Source of the DNA: Acetobacteraceae bacterium
Lineage (GTDB): Bacteria; Pseudomonadota; Alphaproteobacteria; Acetobacterales; Acetobacteraceae
Assembly: GCA_003151425.1 (NCBI GenBank)
Contig: PLXO01000041.1
Location: forward strand, 1,542-48,745
DNA: 47,204 nucleotides
Reading direction: 5' to 3'
Shown here: positions 8,825 to 18,342 of the stretch, piece by piece
Layout: every line of letters starts with the position of its first letter
How positions within the stretch are numbered: position 1 is the first letter of the stretch
Notes under the pieces: generated by a model
The model's database searches: none
What the model was told of the DNA's origin: nothing
What the model saw: only the letters and a program-made list of their open reading frames with translations
Position numbers and translations under genes: made by a program

Positions 8825-10350
8825 AGCGAAAGCCGTCCCTGCCGCTCCGGCTTGCCGCCGCCATCGGCGGTCGCGCCCACCTCGCCATCGGCGAAGCGCA
8901 GTCGCAGCCGCGCGCCCGGACGCACCGCGGCCGAGGTGGTCAGCGGGTGGCCGCCCGGATCGGTGACCAGTGCATACCCCCGCTGGAGCACGGCGAGCGG
9001 CGAGACGGATTCCAGCCGCCCGGCCGCCCCGTCCAGCCGCGCCCGCGCCTCGCGCAGTCGTGCCCGCAGCGGCGCCGGCGAGACTCGTGCGAGCACTCGG
9101 ATCGCCCGATCGCGGCGAACCGCCAGCGTGTGCCGCAGGCCGCCCATCAGTGTCGAATGCGCCAGCTCCAGCCGCGCGGCCGCGTGGCGCACCAGATCTC
9201 GCAGCGGCGCCGGCGAGACGCGGGCCAGCACTCGGGTGGCCCGATCGCGGCGGGCCGCCAGTGTGTGCCGCAGCCCACCCACCAGCGTCGAACGCGCCAG
9301 GCCCAGCCGCGCGGCCCAGTGGCGCACCAGGTTCGGCAGGGCCAGCCGCAGCCGTTCTGCCCGGTCGTCCAGTCGCTGCCGCGCGGTGCCCACCAGCGCC
9401 GGCAGATCGGGCAGCCCTCGTTCGGCGCGCGACAGTCGCAGCCGCCGCTCCTGCGCCAGCCGGTTCAGCGCGCCGATCAGCCGCGCGGCGGTGTGCGCCA
9501 GATCGGCCAGCAGGTCGGTGCGCGCCGGAATCGCCAGCTCGGCGGCGGCGGTGGGTGTAGGTGCCCGCCGGTCGGCAGCGAAGTCGATCAGCGTGGTGTC
9601 GGTCTCGTGCCCGACGGCGGAGATCACGGGGATGCGGCACGCGGCCACGGCGCGCACCACGATCTCCTCGTTGAACGCCATCAGGTCTTCCAGGCTGCCA
9701 CCGCCGCGCGCCACGATCAGCACGTCCGGGCGGGGGATCGGGCCGCCCGCCGGCAGCGCGTCGAACCCGGCGATCGCGCGGGCAATGCGCTCGGCCGCGC
9801 CCTCGCCCTGCACCGGCACGGGCCACAGCAGGATCGGCCGAGGGAAACGGCGGGCGATGGTGGTGCGGATGTCCTGGATCACCGCGCCGCGCTCGCTGGT
9901 CACCACGCCGATCACCGCTGGCAGGCCCGGCAGGGGGCGTTTGCGCGCGGCGTCGAACAGGCCCTCGGCGGTCAGGCGGACGCGGAGTGCCTCGATCCGG
10001 GCCAGCAGTGCGCCGGCGCCGGCGTATTCCATCCGCTCGACGATGAGCTGGTACGAGGAGCGTTCGGCGTAGGAAGAGATGCGGCCGGTGGCGATGACCT
10101 CGACGCCGTTCTCCGGCTGCATGCCGAGCCGCGAGATGGCGAACTTCCAGATGATGCCGGAGAGTTTGGCGCCCTCGTCCTTCAGGGAGAAGTAGATATG
10201 GCCCGATGGGTAGCGCTTCAGCTCGGTGATTTCGCCGCGCACGCGGACGCGGCCGAAGTTGCCCTCCAGCGTGCGCTTCACCGCCCCGGAGATTTCCGAG
10301 ACGGTGAATTCCGGTATGTTGCTGATCGGGTCGAGCCGCGGATCGTCCAT
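8821..10350 (-). CDS. xseA: Exodeoxyribonuclease VII large subunit
   Basis: The 509-residue protein starts with the OB-fold (SNIPEFTVSEISGAVKRTLE, GRVRVRGEITE, GHIYFSLKD). It then shows the catalytic core signatures GVVTSERGAVIQDI, RPDVLIVARGGGSLEDL and PVISAVGHETDTTLIDF. The long coiled-coil region follows, and the protein ends with RGYALVTDPGGHPLTTSAAV. With XseB it degrades single-stranded DNA into oligonucleotides. A 45-residue stretch in the coiled coil occurs twice in tandem, making this region longer than in typical relatives. The gene is followed, with overlapping GTGA, by the glycosyltransferase. Confidence 0.96.
   Translation of the reverse strand: MDDPRLDPISNIPEFTVSEISGAVKRTLEGNFGRVRVRGEITELKRYPSGHIYFSLKDEGAKLSGIIWKFAISRLGMQPENGVEVIATGRISSYAERSSYQLIVERMEYAGAGALLARIEALRVRLTAEGLFDAARKRPLPGLPAVIGVVTSERGAVIQDIRTTIARRFPRPILLWPVPVQGEGAAERIARAIAGFDALPAGGPIPRPDVLIVARGGGSLEDLMAFNEEIVVRAVAACRIPVISAVGHETDTTLIDFAADRRAPTPTAAAELAIPARTDLLADLAHTAARLIGALNRLAQERRLRLSRAERGLPDLPALVGTARQRLDDRAERLRLALPNLVRHWAARLGLARSTLVGGLRHTLAARRDRATRVLARVSPAPLRDLVRHAAARLELAHSTLMGGLRHTLAVRRDRAIRVLARVSPAPLRARLREARARLDGAAGRLESVSPLAVLQRGYALVTDPGGHPLTTSAAVRPGARLRLRFADGEVGATADGGGKPERQGRLSL
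9065..9334 (-). repeat. 135 bp tandem duplication inside xseA
   Basis: Two adjacent units (9065-9199 and 9200-9334) encode near-identical segments built around STLVGGLRHTLAARRDR / STLMGGLRHTLAVRRDR followed by RVLARVSPAPLR. The period is 45 codons, so the frame is kept. It lies in the predicted long helical arm of XseA, where length variation is tolerable. Confidence 0.85.
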
Positions 10351-10385
10351 CGGCGCAGCCTATGCTAGAGGCGCCGACGATTACA

Positions 10386-10510
10386 CTCCCCCTCCCCTTG
10401 AGGGCTTGGGCCGCAAAGCGGACCAAGGGGCGGGGAGAGGGGTTCTGCGGGCACCAGCCTTGGGGCGCCCGACCCCTCCACCCAGCCCCCTCCCTCAAGG
10501 GGAGGGGGAG
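10386..10510. repeat. Dispersed inverted-repeat element (CTCCCCCTCCCCTTGAGGG type)
   Basis: The arms 10386-10404 and 10492-10510 are perfect 19 bp inverted copies, with GGGCTTGGGCCGC and GCGGACCAAGG inside the left part. A sister copy lies at 23745-23877. It fills the divergent gap between xseA and purD, so it sits in both promoter regions. Purine-rich repeats like this are frequent between genes of alphaproteobacteria. Confidence 0.8.
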
Positions 10511-10552
10511 TGATCGCACACCCACTCTCTACTTCCCTCGCGGAGGCGATGC

Positions 10553-11827
10553 ATGCGCGTGTTGGTGATCGGATCCGGCGGCCGCGAGCATGCGTTGTGT
10601 TGGTCGATCGCCGCCAGTCCGCTGCTGACCAAACTCTGGTGCGCGCCGGGCAACCCCGGCATCGCCGCCGTCGCCACCTGCATCCCGATCGGCGCAATGG
10701 ACATCGCCGCGCTGGTGGCGTTCGCGCGCGACAACGCGATCGACCTCGTGGTCCCTGGCCCCGAAGCGCCGCTCGTTGCCGGCATCGCCGATGCGATGGA
10801 AGCCGCCGGCATCCCGTGCTGCGGGCCAACCCAGGCCGCCGCGCAGCTCGAAGGCAGCAAGACCTTCACCAAGGAGATCTGCGACGCCGCCGGCATTCCG
10901 ACCGCCCGCTGGGAGCGGTTCGAGGATGTCGCGGCGGCGCGCGCATTCGTTCGCCGCCGCGGCGCGCCGCTGGTGGTGAAGGCGGACGGCCTGGCGGCTG
11001 GTAAGGGCGTCGTGGTGGCGCTCACCGAGGACGCCGCACTGGCCGCGATCGACGCCATGATGGACGCTCGCATCTTCGGCGAGTCCGGCGCCGCGGTGGT
11101 GATCGAGGAGTGCCTGACCGGCGACGAGGTCTCCATGTTCGCGCTCTGCGACGGGACGCACGCGGTGCCGCTCGGCTCGGCGCAGGACCACAAGCGGGTC
11201 GGCGACGGCGATACCGGTCCCAACACCGGCGGCATGGGCTGCTATGCGCCGACGCCGATGTTCGGTGCGGATCTGGAACAGGCGGCGATGGACCGCATCA
11301 TCCGCCCTACGCTGGCCGAGATGGCGCGTCGCGGCGCGCCGTTCCGCGGCATCCTGTACGCCGGGCTGATGCTGACCGCGGACGGGCCGAAGCTGATCGA
11401 GTTCAACGCCCGCTTCGGCGATCCGGAATGCCAGGTGCTGCTGCTGCGGTTGCGCTCCGACCTGCTGCCGGCGCTGCTGGCCGCGTGCGACGGCGAGCTG
11501 GCGCATTTCGATTTGCGCTGGCACGGCGGGGCGGCGATCGGCGTGGTGATGGCGGCGCGCGGCTACCCGGATGCGCCGGAGCGCGGCAGCGAGATCCGCG
11601 GCCTTGCGGCGGCAGAGGCCATGCCGGGCGTGCAGGTGTTCCACGCCGGCACCGTGGCGGATGCCGACGGGCGCATTCGTGCCGCCGGCGGGCGCGTCCT
11701 GACGGTGTGCGCCACCGGGGCGACACTGCCCGCCGCGCGCGACGCTGCCTATGCCGCGGTGGACGCGATCGACTGGCCGGAGGGATTCTGCCGCCGCGAT
11801 ATCGGGCATCGGGCGCTGGCGCGGTGA
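10553..11827 (+). CDS. purD: Phosphoribosylamine-glycine ligase
   Basis: This 424-residue protein matches GAR synthetase along its length. It has the N-terminal [17 protein letters not shown], then [16 protein letters not shown], the ATP-grasp signatures [16 protein letters not shown] and [17 protein letters not shown], and [12 protein letters not shown] near the metal site. It performs the second step of de novo purine synthesis. A GGAGG ribosome site lies just upstream of ATG 10553. It is transcribed away from xseA and ends 45 bp from the convergent TPR gene. Confidence 0.97.
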   Translation: MRVLVIGSGGREHALCWSIAASPLLTKLWCAPGNPGIAAVATCIPIGAMDIAALVAFARDNAIDLVVPGPEAPLVAGIADAMEAAGIPCCGPTQAAAQLEGSKTFTKEICDAAGIPTARWERFEDVAAARAFVRRRGAPLVVKADGLAAGKGVVVALTEDAALAAIDAMMDARIFGESGAAVVIEECLTGDEVSMFALCDGTHAVPLGSAQDHKRVGDGDTGPNTGGMGCYAPTPMFGADLEQAAMDRIIRPTLAEMARRGAPFRGILYAGLMLTADGPKLIEFNARFGDPECQVLLLRLRSDLLPALLAACDGELAHFDLRWHGGAAIGVVMAARGYPDAPERGSEIRGLAAAEAMPGVQVFHAGTVADADGRIRAAGGRVLTVCATGATLPAARDAAYAAVDAIDWPEGFCRRDIGHRALAR

Positions 11828-11872
11828 GTCTGCGGCGGCTTAAGAGCCCGCGATCGTGGCGGCGCCGCCGTG

Positions 11873-13228
11873 TCACGGCCCGTGCGGCCAAGCCAGCTCG
11901 GATACGGCCACTGCCACGCGGGCAATCACGGCGTCCCAGTCGCCGAATGCCGGCTGGCGGAACACCCGGACATGCGGATACCACAGCGGCCGTCCGTCGC
12001 GATCGGTCAGCCAGCGCCAATCCAGGGTGTAGGCGCCGAGCAGCCAGGTAGGGTGACCCAGCGCGCCGGCGAGGTGGGCGACCGAAGTGTCGGCCGCGAT
12101 CACCACGTCCATCAGGCTGACCAGAGCGGCAAGGTCGGCGAAGTCCGCGATCTCGGCGTCATGCCTCTGCAGCCGGGGCCAACGCGGCAGCTCGGCCAGG
12201 TCGTCGGCCCGGAACATGGTCTGCAGCACGTGGAACGTTCCGGCGCCGGCGCTCAGCAGCGGCGCCAGGCGGGCGAGCGGCAGAGACCGATTGGCATCGT
12301 TGAAATGCTCGGGCCGGCCGGACCAGGCGATGCCGATGCGCGGCCCGTCCGCCGGACCCAGACGCTGGCGCCAGAGAGCGAGCCGCTCGGCGTCGGGGCG
12401 CAGGTACGGCAGATCGGCGGGCACCGAGTCGGTCGTGGTGCGAAACGCCAGCGGCAGGCTGAGCAGCGGGCATTGCAGGTCGGCGGCGGGCAGCGGCTCG
12501 CCGACCGCGAGCACCGCGTCGACGCCTGGCATCCCGGCCAGCAGCGGCTTCAGCGCCGGCTGCACCTCCAGCACGACCCGCGCGCCCAGGGCGGCCACCA
12601 TCGGCGCGTAGCGGACGAACTGGATGGTGTCGCCGGAGCTCTGCTCGCGATGCAGCAGCACCGTGCGGCCGGCGATCGCACCCTCGCCGCGCCAGCGTGG
12701 GATCGCGTCGTGGCGCGCGGCATCCGGGCACAGCGGCGCGTAGCGCAGGCGCGCCTCGTATTCGGTCCAGGCCTCCGGCAGCACGCCGAGGCGGAGCAGC
12801 ACCAGGCTCTCCAGGTAGCGCGAGATCGCCATCTCCGGCCGCAGCCGCAACGCGGCACGGATGGCAAGGAAGGCTTCCTCGTTGCGGTTCACCATGTGCA
12901 GCGCCATGGCGAGATGATGCGCGGCCGAAGCGGAGTTCGGCTGCAGCGTCATGGCCCGCTGGTGCGGGGCAACGGCCTCCTCCATGCGGTTCAGTCGTTG
13001 CAGGATCACGCCGAGCAGCAGGTTCGCATCCGGCATCTCCGGCGCCAGCGCGAGCAGTTCGGTCGCGCTGGCATGCGCCGCGTCGAGATGGCCTTGGCGA
13101 AGCTGGGCGGTGGCGAGCAGGTACAGCGCGCGCGTGTCCTGGGGGGACAATTCCATCCAGAAACGCAACACCGATTCCGCCTCGGCCGGGCGTCCTTCGC
13201 GCAGGCGGCGTATCGCGCGCTGGATCAT
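11873..13228 (-). CDS. TPR protein with glycosyltransferase (GT9/41-like) domain
   Basis: The 451-residue protein has five or so TPR helical pairs in its first 180 residues (for example YLLATAQLRQGHLDAAHAS and AAHHLAMALHMVNRNEEAF). A Rossmann-like domain follows, with RIGIAWSGRPEHFNDANRS and VVIAADTSVAHLAGALG, the nucleotide-sugar binding end of the GT9/GT41-like bacterial family. Such proteins transfer sugars to proteins or cell-surface material; the acceptor here is unknown. Its ATG overlaps the stop of the short upstream remnant (ATGA), so the two were once an operon. Confidence 0.88.
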   Translation of the reverse strand: MIQRAIRRLREGRPAEAESVLRFWMELSPQDTRALYLLATAQLRQGHLDAAHASATELLALAPEMPDANLLLGVILQRLNRMEEAVAPHQRAMTLQPNSASAAHHLAMALHMVNRNEEAFLAIRAALRLRPEMAISRYLESLVLLRLGVLPEAWTEYEARLRYAPLCPDAARHDAIPRWRGEGAIAGRTVLLHREQSSGDTIQFVRYAPMVAALGARVVLEVQPALKPLLAGMPGVDAVLAVGEPLPAADLQCPLLSLPLAFRTTTDSVPADLPYLRPDAERLALWRQRLGPADGPRIGIAWSGRPEHFNDANRSLPLARLAPLLSAGAGTFHVLQTMFRADDLAELPRWPRLQRHDAEIADFADLAALVSLMDVVIAADTSVAHLAGALGHPTWLLGAYTLDWRWLTDRDGRPLWYPHVRVFRQPAFGDWDAVIARVAVAVSELAWPHGP

Positions 13229-13437
13229 GGCGCGGACTGCCGTGGCGCGCGGCGCGGCCGGCGGCGTGTTGCCCCCTGTACGGCGATGGTCACGTCAGGC
13301 TGCGCATCGTCGGTGCGCCGAGTCGCCGGATACACGACACCAGCCCGTCGCCGGCGGTCCCGCGCGGCGTCGAGGCGCAACTGGATGGCGCGCGTTCGCG
13401 TCTGGTGGGGGCCGATCTGCACGAGATAGCGAGGCAT
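13225..13437 (-). pseudogene. Remnant of a sulfotransferase-like P-loop protein
   Basis: This is a 70-codon frame starting MPRYLVQIGPHQTRTRAIQL. It closely follows the usual start of small sulfotransferase-like proteins (YLVHIGPHKTGTTYLQ), then LDAARDRRRRAGVVYPA, matching the typical LR..GVxYP stretch. The P-loop Lys-Thr-Gly-Thr-Thr is changed to Gln-Thr-Arg-Thr-Arg, which should abolish PAPS binding. About 200 residues of the usual domain are missing. A possible ribosome site lies 13 bases upstream. Its stop overlaps the next gene's start. The identification rests on remembered family consensus and is moderate. Confidence 0.45.
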
Positions 13438-13504
13438 CGGCGGGCGGCAATCTCCTTGGGCGGATACAAGCCTACCCGGAGCGCACCGGCGCCACAAACC
13501 GCGG

Positions 13505-13945
13505 TCAGCGCCGATCGCCGAAGAACGCGCGCAGCAGGGCCGCGGCCTCGGCTTCGCGCACGCCGCCCACCACTTCCGGGCGATGATGGCACGACGCCGC
13601 GTCGAACACCCGCGCGCCGTGCTCCACGCCGCCGCCCTTCGGGTCGTAGGCGCCGAACACCAGGCGGCGGATGCGAAACAGGCTGATCGCCTGGGCGCAC
13701 ATCGGGCAGGGTTCCAGGGTCACCACTAGGTCGCAATCGGTCAGCCACTTCGCGCCGCGCACGGCTGCCGCGCCGCGCAGCGCCAGCATTTCGGCGTGGG
13801 CGCTGGGGTCGTTGCGCGCCTCGACCTCGTTGTGGGCACGCGACAGTATTGTGCCGTCGGCCGCGACCACGACGGCACCCACTGGCACCTCGTCGCGCAC
13901 GGCGGCCAGGCGTGCCTCGGCCAGCGCGAGCTCCATCGGCGTCAT
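13505..13945 (-). CDS. tadA: tRNA adenosine(34) deaminase / cytidine-deaminase fold enzyme
   Basis: The 146-residue protein carries the zinc-dependent deaminase motifs PSAHAEMLAL (His and catalytic Glu) and TLEPCPMCAQAI (the two Cys ligands), with VPVGAVVVAADGTIL before them. FGAYDPKGGGVEHG follows, as in TadA. TadA converts A34 to inosine in tRNA-Arg(ACG). Guanine deaminase-like relatives are the main alternative. The gene faces the decarboxylase-family gene at 14033 in divergent orientation. Confidence 0.9.
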   Translation of the reverse strand: MTPMELALAEARLAAVRDEVPVGAVVVAADGTILSRAHNEVEARNDPSAHAEMLALRGAAAVRGAKWLTDCDLVVTLEPCPMCAQAISLFRIRRLVFGAYDPKGGGVEHGARVFDAASCHHRPEVVGGVREAEAAALLRAFFGDRR

Positions 13946-14032
13946 GTGGGCGCGGTCGGGCGCGTCAGGGCTGCGCACCGCACCGGACTCGTGCACCCTG
14001 GCGCCAACGCGTCCCTCGACAGGAGGAAACCC

Positions 14033-14608
14033 ATGCCCCGCATCCCGCTGGTGTCCGAGGCCAGCATGACCGACGCGCAACGCCGGGTCTACGAGGCGAT
14101 GATGAACGGTCCGCGCCGCTCGCCCCCGGTCGGGCCGCTGGCGGCGGCGATGCACCGGCCCGACCTGGCGGAGGCGTGGTCGGCGTTCGGGCTGGTGCTG
14201 CGCTTTAACTCCAGCCTGCCGCCGCGGCTGCGCGAGTTCGTTATTTTGCTGGTTGGCCGGTTCTGGGATTGCCAGTTTGAGTGGTTCTCCCATGAGGGCG
14301 AGGCGCGCAAGGCCGGGCTGTCGGCACACACGATCGAGACATTGCGACAGGGCAGTGCCACGTTCGCGCCGGCGGACGAGCAGGCGATCCACGACTACGC
14401 CATGGAGTTGCTGCGCCACCACCATGCGTCGGATGCGACGTATCAGACCGTCCTGGCAACCTACGGCACCGCCGGGATCGTCGAGCTGACCGCGCTGATC
14501 GGCTATTACTCGATGGTCGCGCTGACGCTGAATGCACACGAGATCGGCGTGCCGGACGGCGCGCAGCCGCCGCTGCCGGCCTTGCCCGGCCACGGCTTGA
14601 AGGGCTAG
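14033..14608 (+). CDS. Carboxymuconolactone decarboxylase family protein
   Basis: A 191-residue, all-helical protein with PPRLREFVILLVGRFWDCQFEW and SHEGEARKAGLSAHTIETL, typical of the CMD/AhpD-like family. The usual CxxC is absent at the expected place; one Cys remains in WDCQFEW. AGGAGG at 14021-14026 fixes ATG 14033. The function is probably a small-molecule decarboxylase or peroxidatic relative. No specific substrate is indicated. It is followed within 10 bp by the class-I glutaminase-like hydrolase. Confidence 0.85.
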   Translation: MPRIPLVSEASMTDAQRRVYEAMMNGPRRSPPVGPLAAAMHRPDLAEAWSAFGLVLRFNSSLPPRLREFVILLVGRFWDCQFEWFSHEGEARKAGLSAHTIETLRQGSATFAPADEQAIHDYAMELLRHHHASDATYQTVLATYGTAGIVELTALIGYYSMVALTLNAHEIGVPDGAQPPLPALPGHGLKG

Positions 14609-14617
14609 CAACGTTCC

Positions 14618-15330
14618 ATGTCCAAACGACCCATCATCGGCGTGACGCTGGATTCCGAGCAGCCCGGTGGCTACTCGAAATACCCCTGGTATGCGCTGCG
14701 GCAAAACTACGCCGACGCGATCATCGCCGCCGGCGGGCTGCCGATGGCGCTGCCGCACGACGCGGCGCTGGCGGCGGACTATCTGGACCGGATCGACGCG
14801 CTGGTGGTGACCGGCGGTGCCTTCGACGTCGATCCCTCGCTGTATGGCGACGGCGAGCGGCACGCGACGGTGACGCTGAAGGAGGGTCGCACCGCGGCGG
14901 AACTGGCGCTGACGCAAGGCGCGCTGGCGCGCGATCTGCCGGTGCTCGGCATCTGCGGCGGCGAGCAGCTTCTGGCCGTGGCGCTCGGCGGCACGCTGGT
15001 GCAGCACATCCCGGACAGCGTCGCCGCCGCACTCGAGCATGAGCAACCCAATCCGCGGCATGAGCCGGGCCATCCGGTCGCGGTGGTGCCAGGCACACTG
15101 CTGCACCGCATCGTCGGCGCGAACTCGATGCAGGTGAACTCGGCGCATCACCAGGCGGTGCGTGCGCCCGGCCCGCACGCGGTGGTCAACGCGACCGCTC
15201 CGGATACGGTGATCGAGGGGCTGGAGGACGCGCGTTACCGCTTCTGCCTGGGCGTGCAGTGGCACCCGGAGTTCTTCATCGATCCCGGCGACCGCCGCAT
15301 CTTCGATGCGTTCATCGCCGCCTGTCGCGG

Positions 15331-15334
<4 letters not shown>
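14618..15334 (+). CDS. Gamma-glutamyl-gamma-aminobutyrate hydrolase family (peptidase C26)
   Basis: This 238-residue class I glutamine amidotransferase-like hydrolase starts RPIIGVTLDSEQ and has ALVVTGGAFDVDPSLYG. The nucleophile elbow is VLGICGGEQLLAVALGG (Cys), and the His-Glu pair lies in GVQWHPEFF. PuuD-type enzymes release GABA or related amines from gamma-glutamyl conjugates. The stop overlaps the next gene's start (ATGA), so it is coupled to rluB, an unusual partner. Confidence 0.88.
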
Positions 15335-16050
<716 letters not shown>

Positions 16051-16062
<12 letters not shown>

Positions 16063-16136
16063 TGCGACCCGCCTGATGCGCCGTAGCTGACGCGGCCAAG
16101 CTGATGTGCCCAAGCTGATGTGCCCAACCTGATGCG
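16051..16136 (+). repeat. 14 bp tandem repeat spanning the rluB stop and rsmD start
   Basis: About six imperfect copies of a unit like GCCCAAGCTGATGT run from the end of rluB to the start of rsmD. Every full copy contains TGATG or CTGACG. The rluB stop (TGA) is in the first copy and the rsmD ATG is in the last. The likely origin is tandem expansion of a former overlapping TGATG stop/start junction. Confidence 0.75.
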
Positions 16137-16719
16137 TATCGTTGCCGGTGTTTGGCGGGGTCGCGCGCTTCAGGCGCCGCCGGGCGGCACGACGCGCCCC
16201 ACCGCCGACCGGGTGCGCCAGGCACTGTTCGACATGCTGCTGCACGCGCCCTGGGGCGGCCGCGACGCCATCGAGGGCGTGCGCCTGCTGGATGTGTTCG
16301 CCGGCACCGGTGCGCTGGGGCTGGAAGCGCTGTCGCGCGGTGCCGCATTTGCCACCTTCATCGAGCAGGAACGCGCGGCACTGGCGACACTGCGCGCCAA
16401 TATCGCGACGCTCCGTGCCGAAGCCCGCTGCGCCGTGTTCTCCGGGGATGCACTGGCCGTCGATAACCTCTCCGCCGACTCGCCGGTCGCCTTGGGCGGG
16501 GCGCCGTGTGCGCTGGTGTTCCTCGATCCGCCCTATGGCGCCGACCTCGTGCCCCGCGCGGTGGCTCATCTGACCGCGCGTGGATGGATCGCGCCTGGCG
16601 CCCTGATTGTCGCCGAGACGGCCCGCGCCGACCCGCCATGGCCGGCTGACCCGCTGGCCGAGCGCGTGCACGGGGCGGCGCGGATCACAATCTGGCGAGC
16701 GCCGACGAGCGGCCCATAG
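16132..16719 (+). CDS. rsmD: 16S rRNA (guanine966-N2)-methyltransferase
   Basis: The protein begins MRIVAGVWRGRALQAPPGG and has TRPTADRVRQALFDMLLH, the S-adenosylmethionine loop LLDVFAGTGALGLEALSRGA and the catalytic LVFLDPPYG (DPPY). This is the full RsmD pattern in about 195 residues. It methylates G966 of 16S rRNA. A GTG four codons upstream (16120) is in frame, but it lies in the repeat; the ATG fits the family start. Confidence 0.93.
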   Translation: MRIVAGVWRGRALQAPPGGTTRPTADRVRQALFDMLLHAPWGGRDAIEGVRLLDVFAGTGALGLEALSRGAAFATFIEQERAALATLRANIATLRAEARCAVFSGDALAVDNLSADSPVALGGAPCALVFLDPPYGADLVPRAVAHLTARGWIAPGALIVAETARADPPWPADPLAERVHGAARITIWRAPTSGP

Positions 16720-16726
16720 AGTCTGC

Positions 16727-16770
16727 AACCCGTGACGCGGCTGCCCGGAACCCGTGACGCGGCTGCCCGG
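16727..16770 (+). repeat. 22 bp perfect tandem duplication after rsmD
   Basis: AACCCGTGACGCGGCTGCCC plus GG occurs twice back to back (16727-16748, 16749-16770), directly after the rsmD stop. Confidence 0.9.
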
Positions 16771-16784
16771 TTGCGCTTGATGCC

Positions 16785-17141
16785 GTGCTATCCGATGCGC
16801 GGTGCCAGTCTGGGGGCCGCGATCCCAGCGTGGAATTCGTGGTACCGGAGGGTCTGCGCCCCAGTGTCCCTTCGGCTACGCTGCGGCGGGTGCTGCTTTG
16901 CCTGCTGTGCAATGCGATCGAACACGCGCCGGACGGCCAAGTATTCGTCGGCGCGATGCGCGCCGACAGCGAGATGCGAGTCATCGTCATCGACGACGGG
17001 CCTCGCGTGGCCGAACCCTTGACCGGCGATGCGCGCACCTCGCTCGCCCGCCTGCTGGCGCTGTCCGACGCGTCGCTGTTCGTCGATCATCGCCCGGGCG
17101 ACGGAACAACGGTGATGCTCACTCTGTCCGACGCGGGGTAG
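16785..17141 (+). CDS. Stand-alone histidine-kinase-like ATPase domain fragment
   Basis: A GTG-started frame of 118 residues resembles only the HATPase_c domain of sensor kinases. The N-box-like LRRVLLCLLCNAIEHAPDG is followed by VIVIDDGPRV (a weak G1 box) and ends in GDGTTVMLTLSDAG. There is no dimerisation domain, phospho-accepting His or sensor. The frame is closed upstream by TGA at 16755-16757. It may be the tail of a lost kinase or a degenerate anti-sigma-like protein. No partner is visible. Confidence 0.5.
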   Translation: MLSDARCQSGGRDPSVEFVVPEGLRPSVPSATLRRVLLCLLCNAIEHAPDGQVFVGAMRADSEMRVIVIDDGPRVAEPLTGDARTSLARLLALSDASLFVDHRPGDGTTVMLTLSDAG

Positions 17142-17177
17142 GATCGGCGAGCCTGCCACCCGAATCCGAGGTCCGCG

Positions 17178-17573
17178 ATGCCACGCCAGCCGATCGTCTC
17201 GCCCGCGCTCGCCCAACCGAGTGGCCATTTCTCGCAGGGCATCATCGTCGAGGCGCGCGGCCGGCTGGTGTTCATCTCCGGCATGGTGGCCCGCCGCGCC
17301 GACGGCAGCATCGCCGGCATCGGCGACATCGAGGCGCAGACCCGGCAGGTGTGCGAGAACGTCAAGGCCGCGGTCGAGGCCGCCGGCGGCACGCTCGCCG
17401 ATATCTGCCGGGTCGATGTCCATGTCCGCAACATGGAGCATTTCCCGATCATTCACCTGGTGCGGCGGCACTATTTTCCCGATCCACCACCGGCCTCGAC
17501 GATGGTCGAGGTCAGCAAGTTCACCCATCCCGACTACCTGATCGAAATAAGCGCGATCGCGGTGCTGCCGTAG
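17178..17573 (+). CDS. RidA/YjgF/UK114 family protein
   Basis: A 131-residue protein with the RidA fold: SGHFSQGIIVEARGRLVFISG, QTRQVCENVKAAVEAAGG, ICRVDVHVRNMEHFPII (conserved Arg), PPASTMVEV and LIEISAIAVLP with the conserved Glu. RidA proteins hydrolyse reactive enamine/imine intermediates such as 2-aminoacrylate. Its stop overlaps the GTG start of birA (TAGTG). Confidence 0.9.
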   Translation: MPRQPIVSPALAQPSGHFSQGIIVEARGRLVFISGMVARRADGSIAGIGDIEAQTRQVCENVKAAVEAAGGTLADICRVDVHVRNMEHFPIIHLVRRHYFPDPPPASTMVEVSKFTHPDYLIEISAIAVLP

Positions 17574-18307
17574 TGCCGCGCTTCGTCGTGCAACATCACG
17601 CCGTGCTGGCCTCGACGATGGACGCGGCCCGGGCAGGCGCGCGCGACGGCGCGCCGGACGGCACGGTGGTGGTGGCGGGGCGGCAGACGCGCGGCCGCGG
17701 GCGACACGGGCGTGACTGGTTCAGCCCGGTTGGCAATCTGTACGCCTCGATCCTGCTGCGGCCGGAACTGCCGCCGTCGCGCCTGAGCGAGCTTGGCTTC
17801 ATCGTGGCACTTGCCGCGGCCGAGGCGGTGGACGCGGTACTGCCGGGCGGGCGTGCCAGGCTGAAATGGCCGAACGACGTGATGGTCGACGGCGCCAAGG
17901 TCGCCGGCATCCTGGTCGAGATCATCGAGGACAGCGCCGCTGTCATCGGCATCGGCTTGAACGTCGCCCGGGCGCCGGAGAGGGCGGCGTATCCGGTCGC
18001 CTGTCTGCGCGATGCCGGGGCGACGACGTCCCCGCAGGCGGTGCTGACGCATCTCCTGGCGGCGCTGGAGCAGCACGTGGCGCACTGGGCGGAGCACGGA
18101 TTCGCGCCGTCCCGTGCGGCCTGGCTCGCGCGCGGCCCGGCGCCTGGAGATGTGGTGCGGGTGCGCATTGGCACGCGCATCGACACCGGCCGGTTCGCGG
18201 GACTCGACGCCGATGGGGCGCTGCTGCTTGCCGAGGATGGGGCGCTGCTGCTTGCCGAGGATGGGGCGCTGCGCCGCGTGATCGTCGGCGATGTGGTCGC
18301 CGCGTAG
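17573..18307 (+). CDS. birA: Biotin-[acetyl-CoA carboxylase] ligase
   Basis: The 244-residue protein has TVVVAGRQTRGRGRHGRDWF (biotinyl-AMP loop), ARLKWPNDVMVDGAKVAGIL and AAVIGIGLNV, the catalytic core of BirA. There is no N-terminal helix-turn-helix, so it is a ligase without repressor function. It starts at GTG 17573, overlapping the RidA stop. Near the C-terminus an eight-residue block is doubled in tandem (ADGALLLAEDGALLLAEDGA), a 24 bp in-frame duplication at about 18215-18267. Confidence 0.93.
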   Translation: MPRFVVQHHAVLASTMDAARAGARDGAPDGTVVVAGRQTRGRGRHGRDWFSPVGNLYASILLRPELPPSRLSELGFIVALAAAEAVDAVLPGGRARLKWPNDVMVDGAKVAGILVEIIEDSAAVIGIGLNVARAPERAAYPVACLRDAGATTSPQAVLTHLLAALEQHVAHWAEHGFAPSRAAWLARGPAPGDVVRVRIGTRIDTGRFAGLDADGALLLAEDGALLLAEDGALRRVIVGDVVAA

Positions 18308-18342
18308 GGCGTGCTGCGGACGCCACTCCGGGCTGCTTCGGT

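Noticed and set aside
6652..10368. Plus-strand frame of 1,238 codons opposite the glycosyltransferase and xseA
   Set aside because: Composition-driven antisense frame, rich in Arg/Gln/Gly with no domain; the minus-strand genes are clear.
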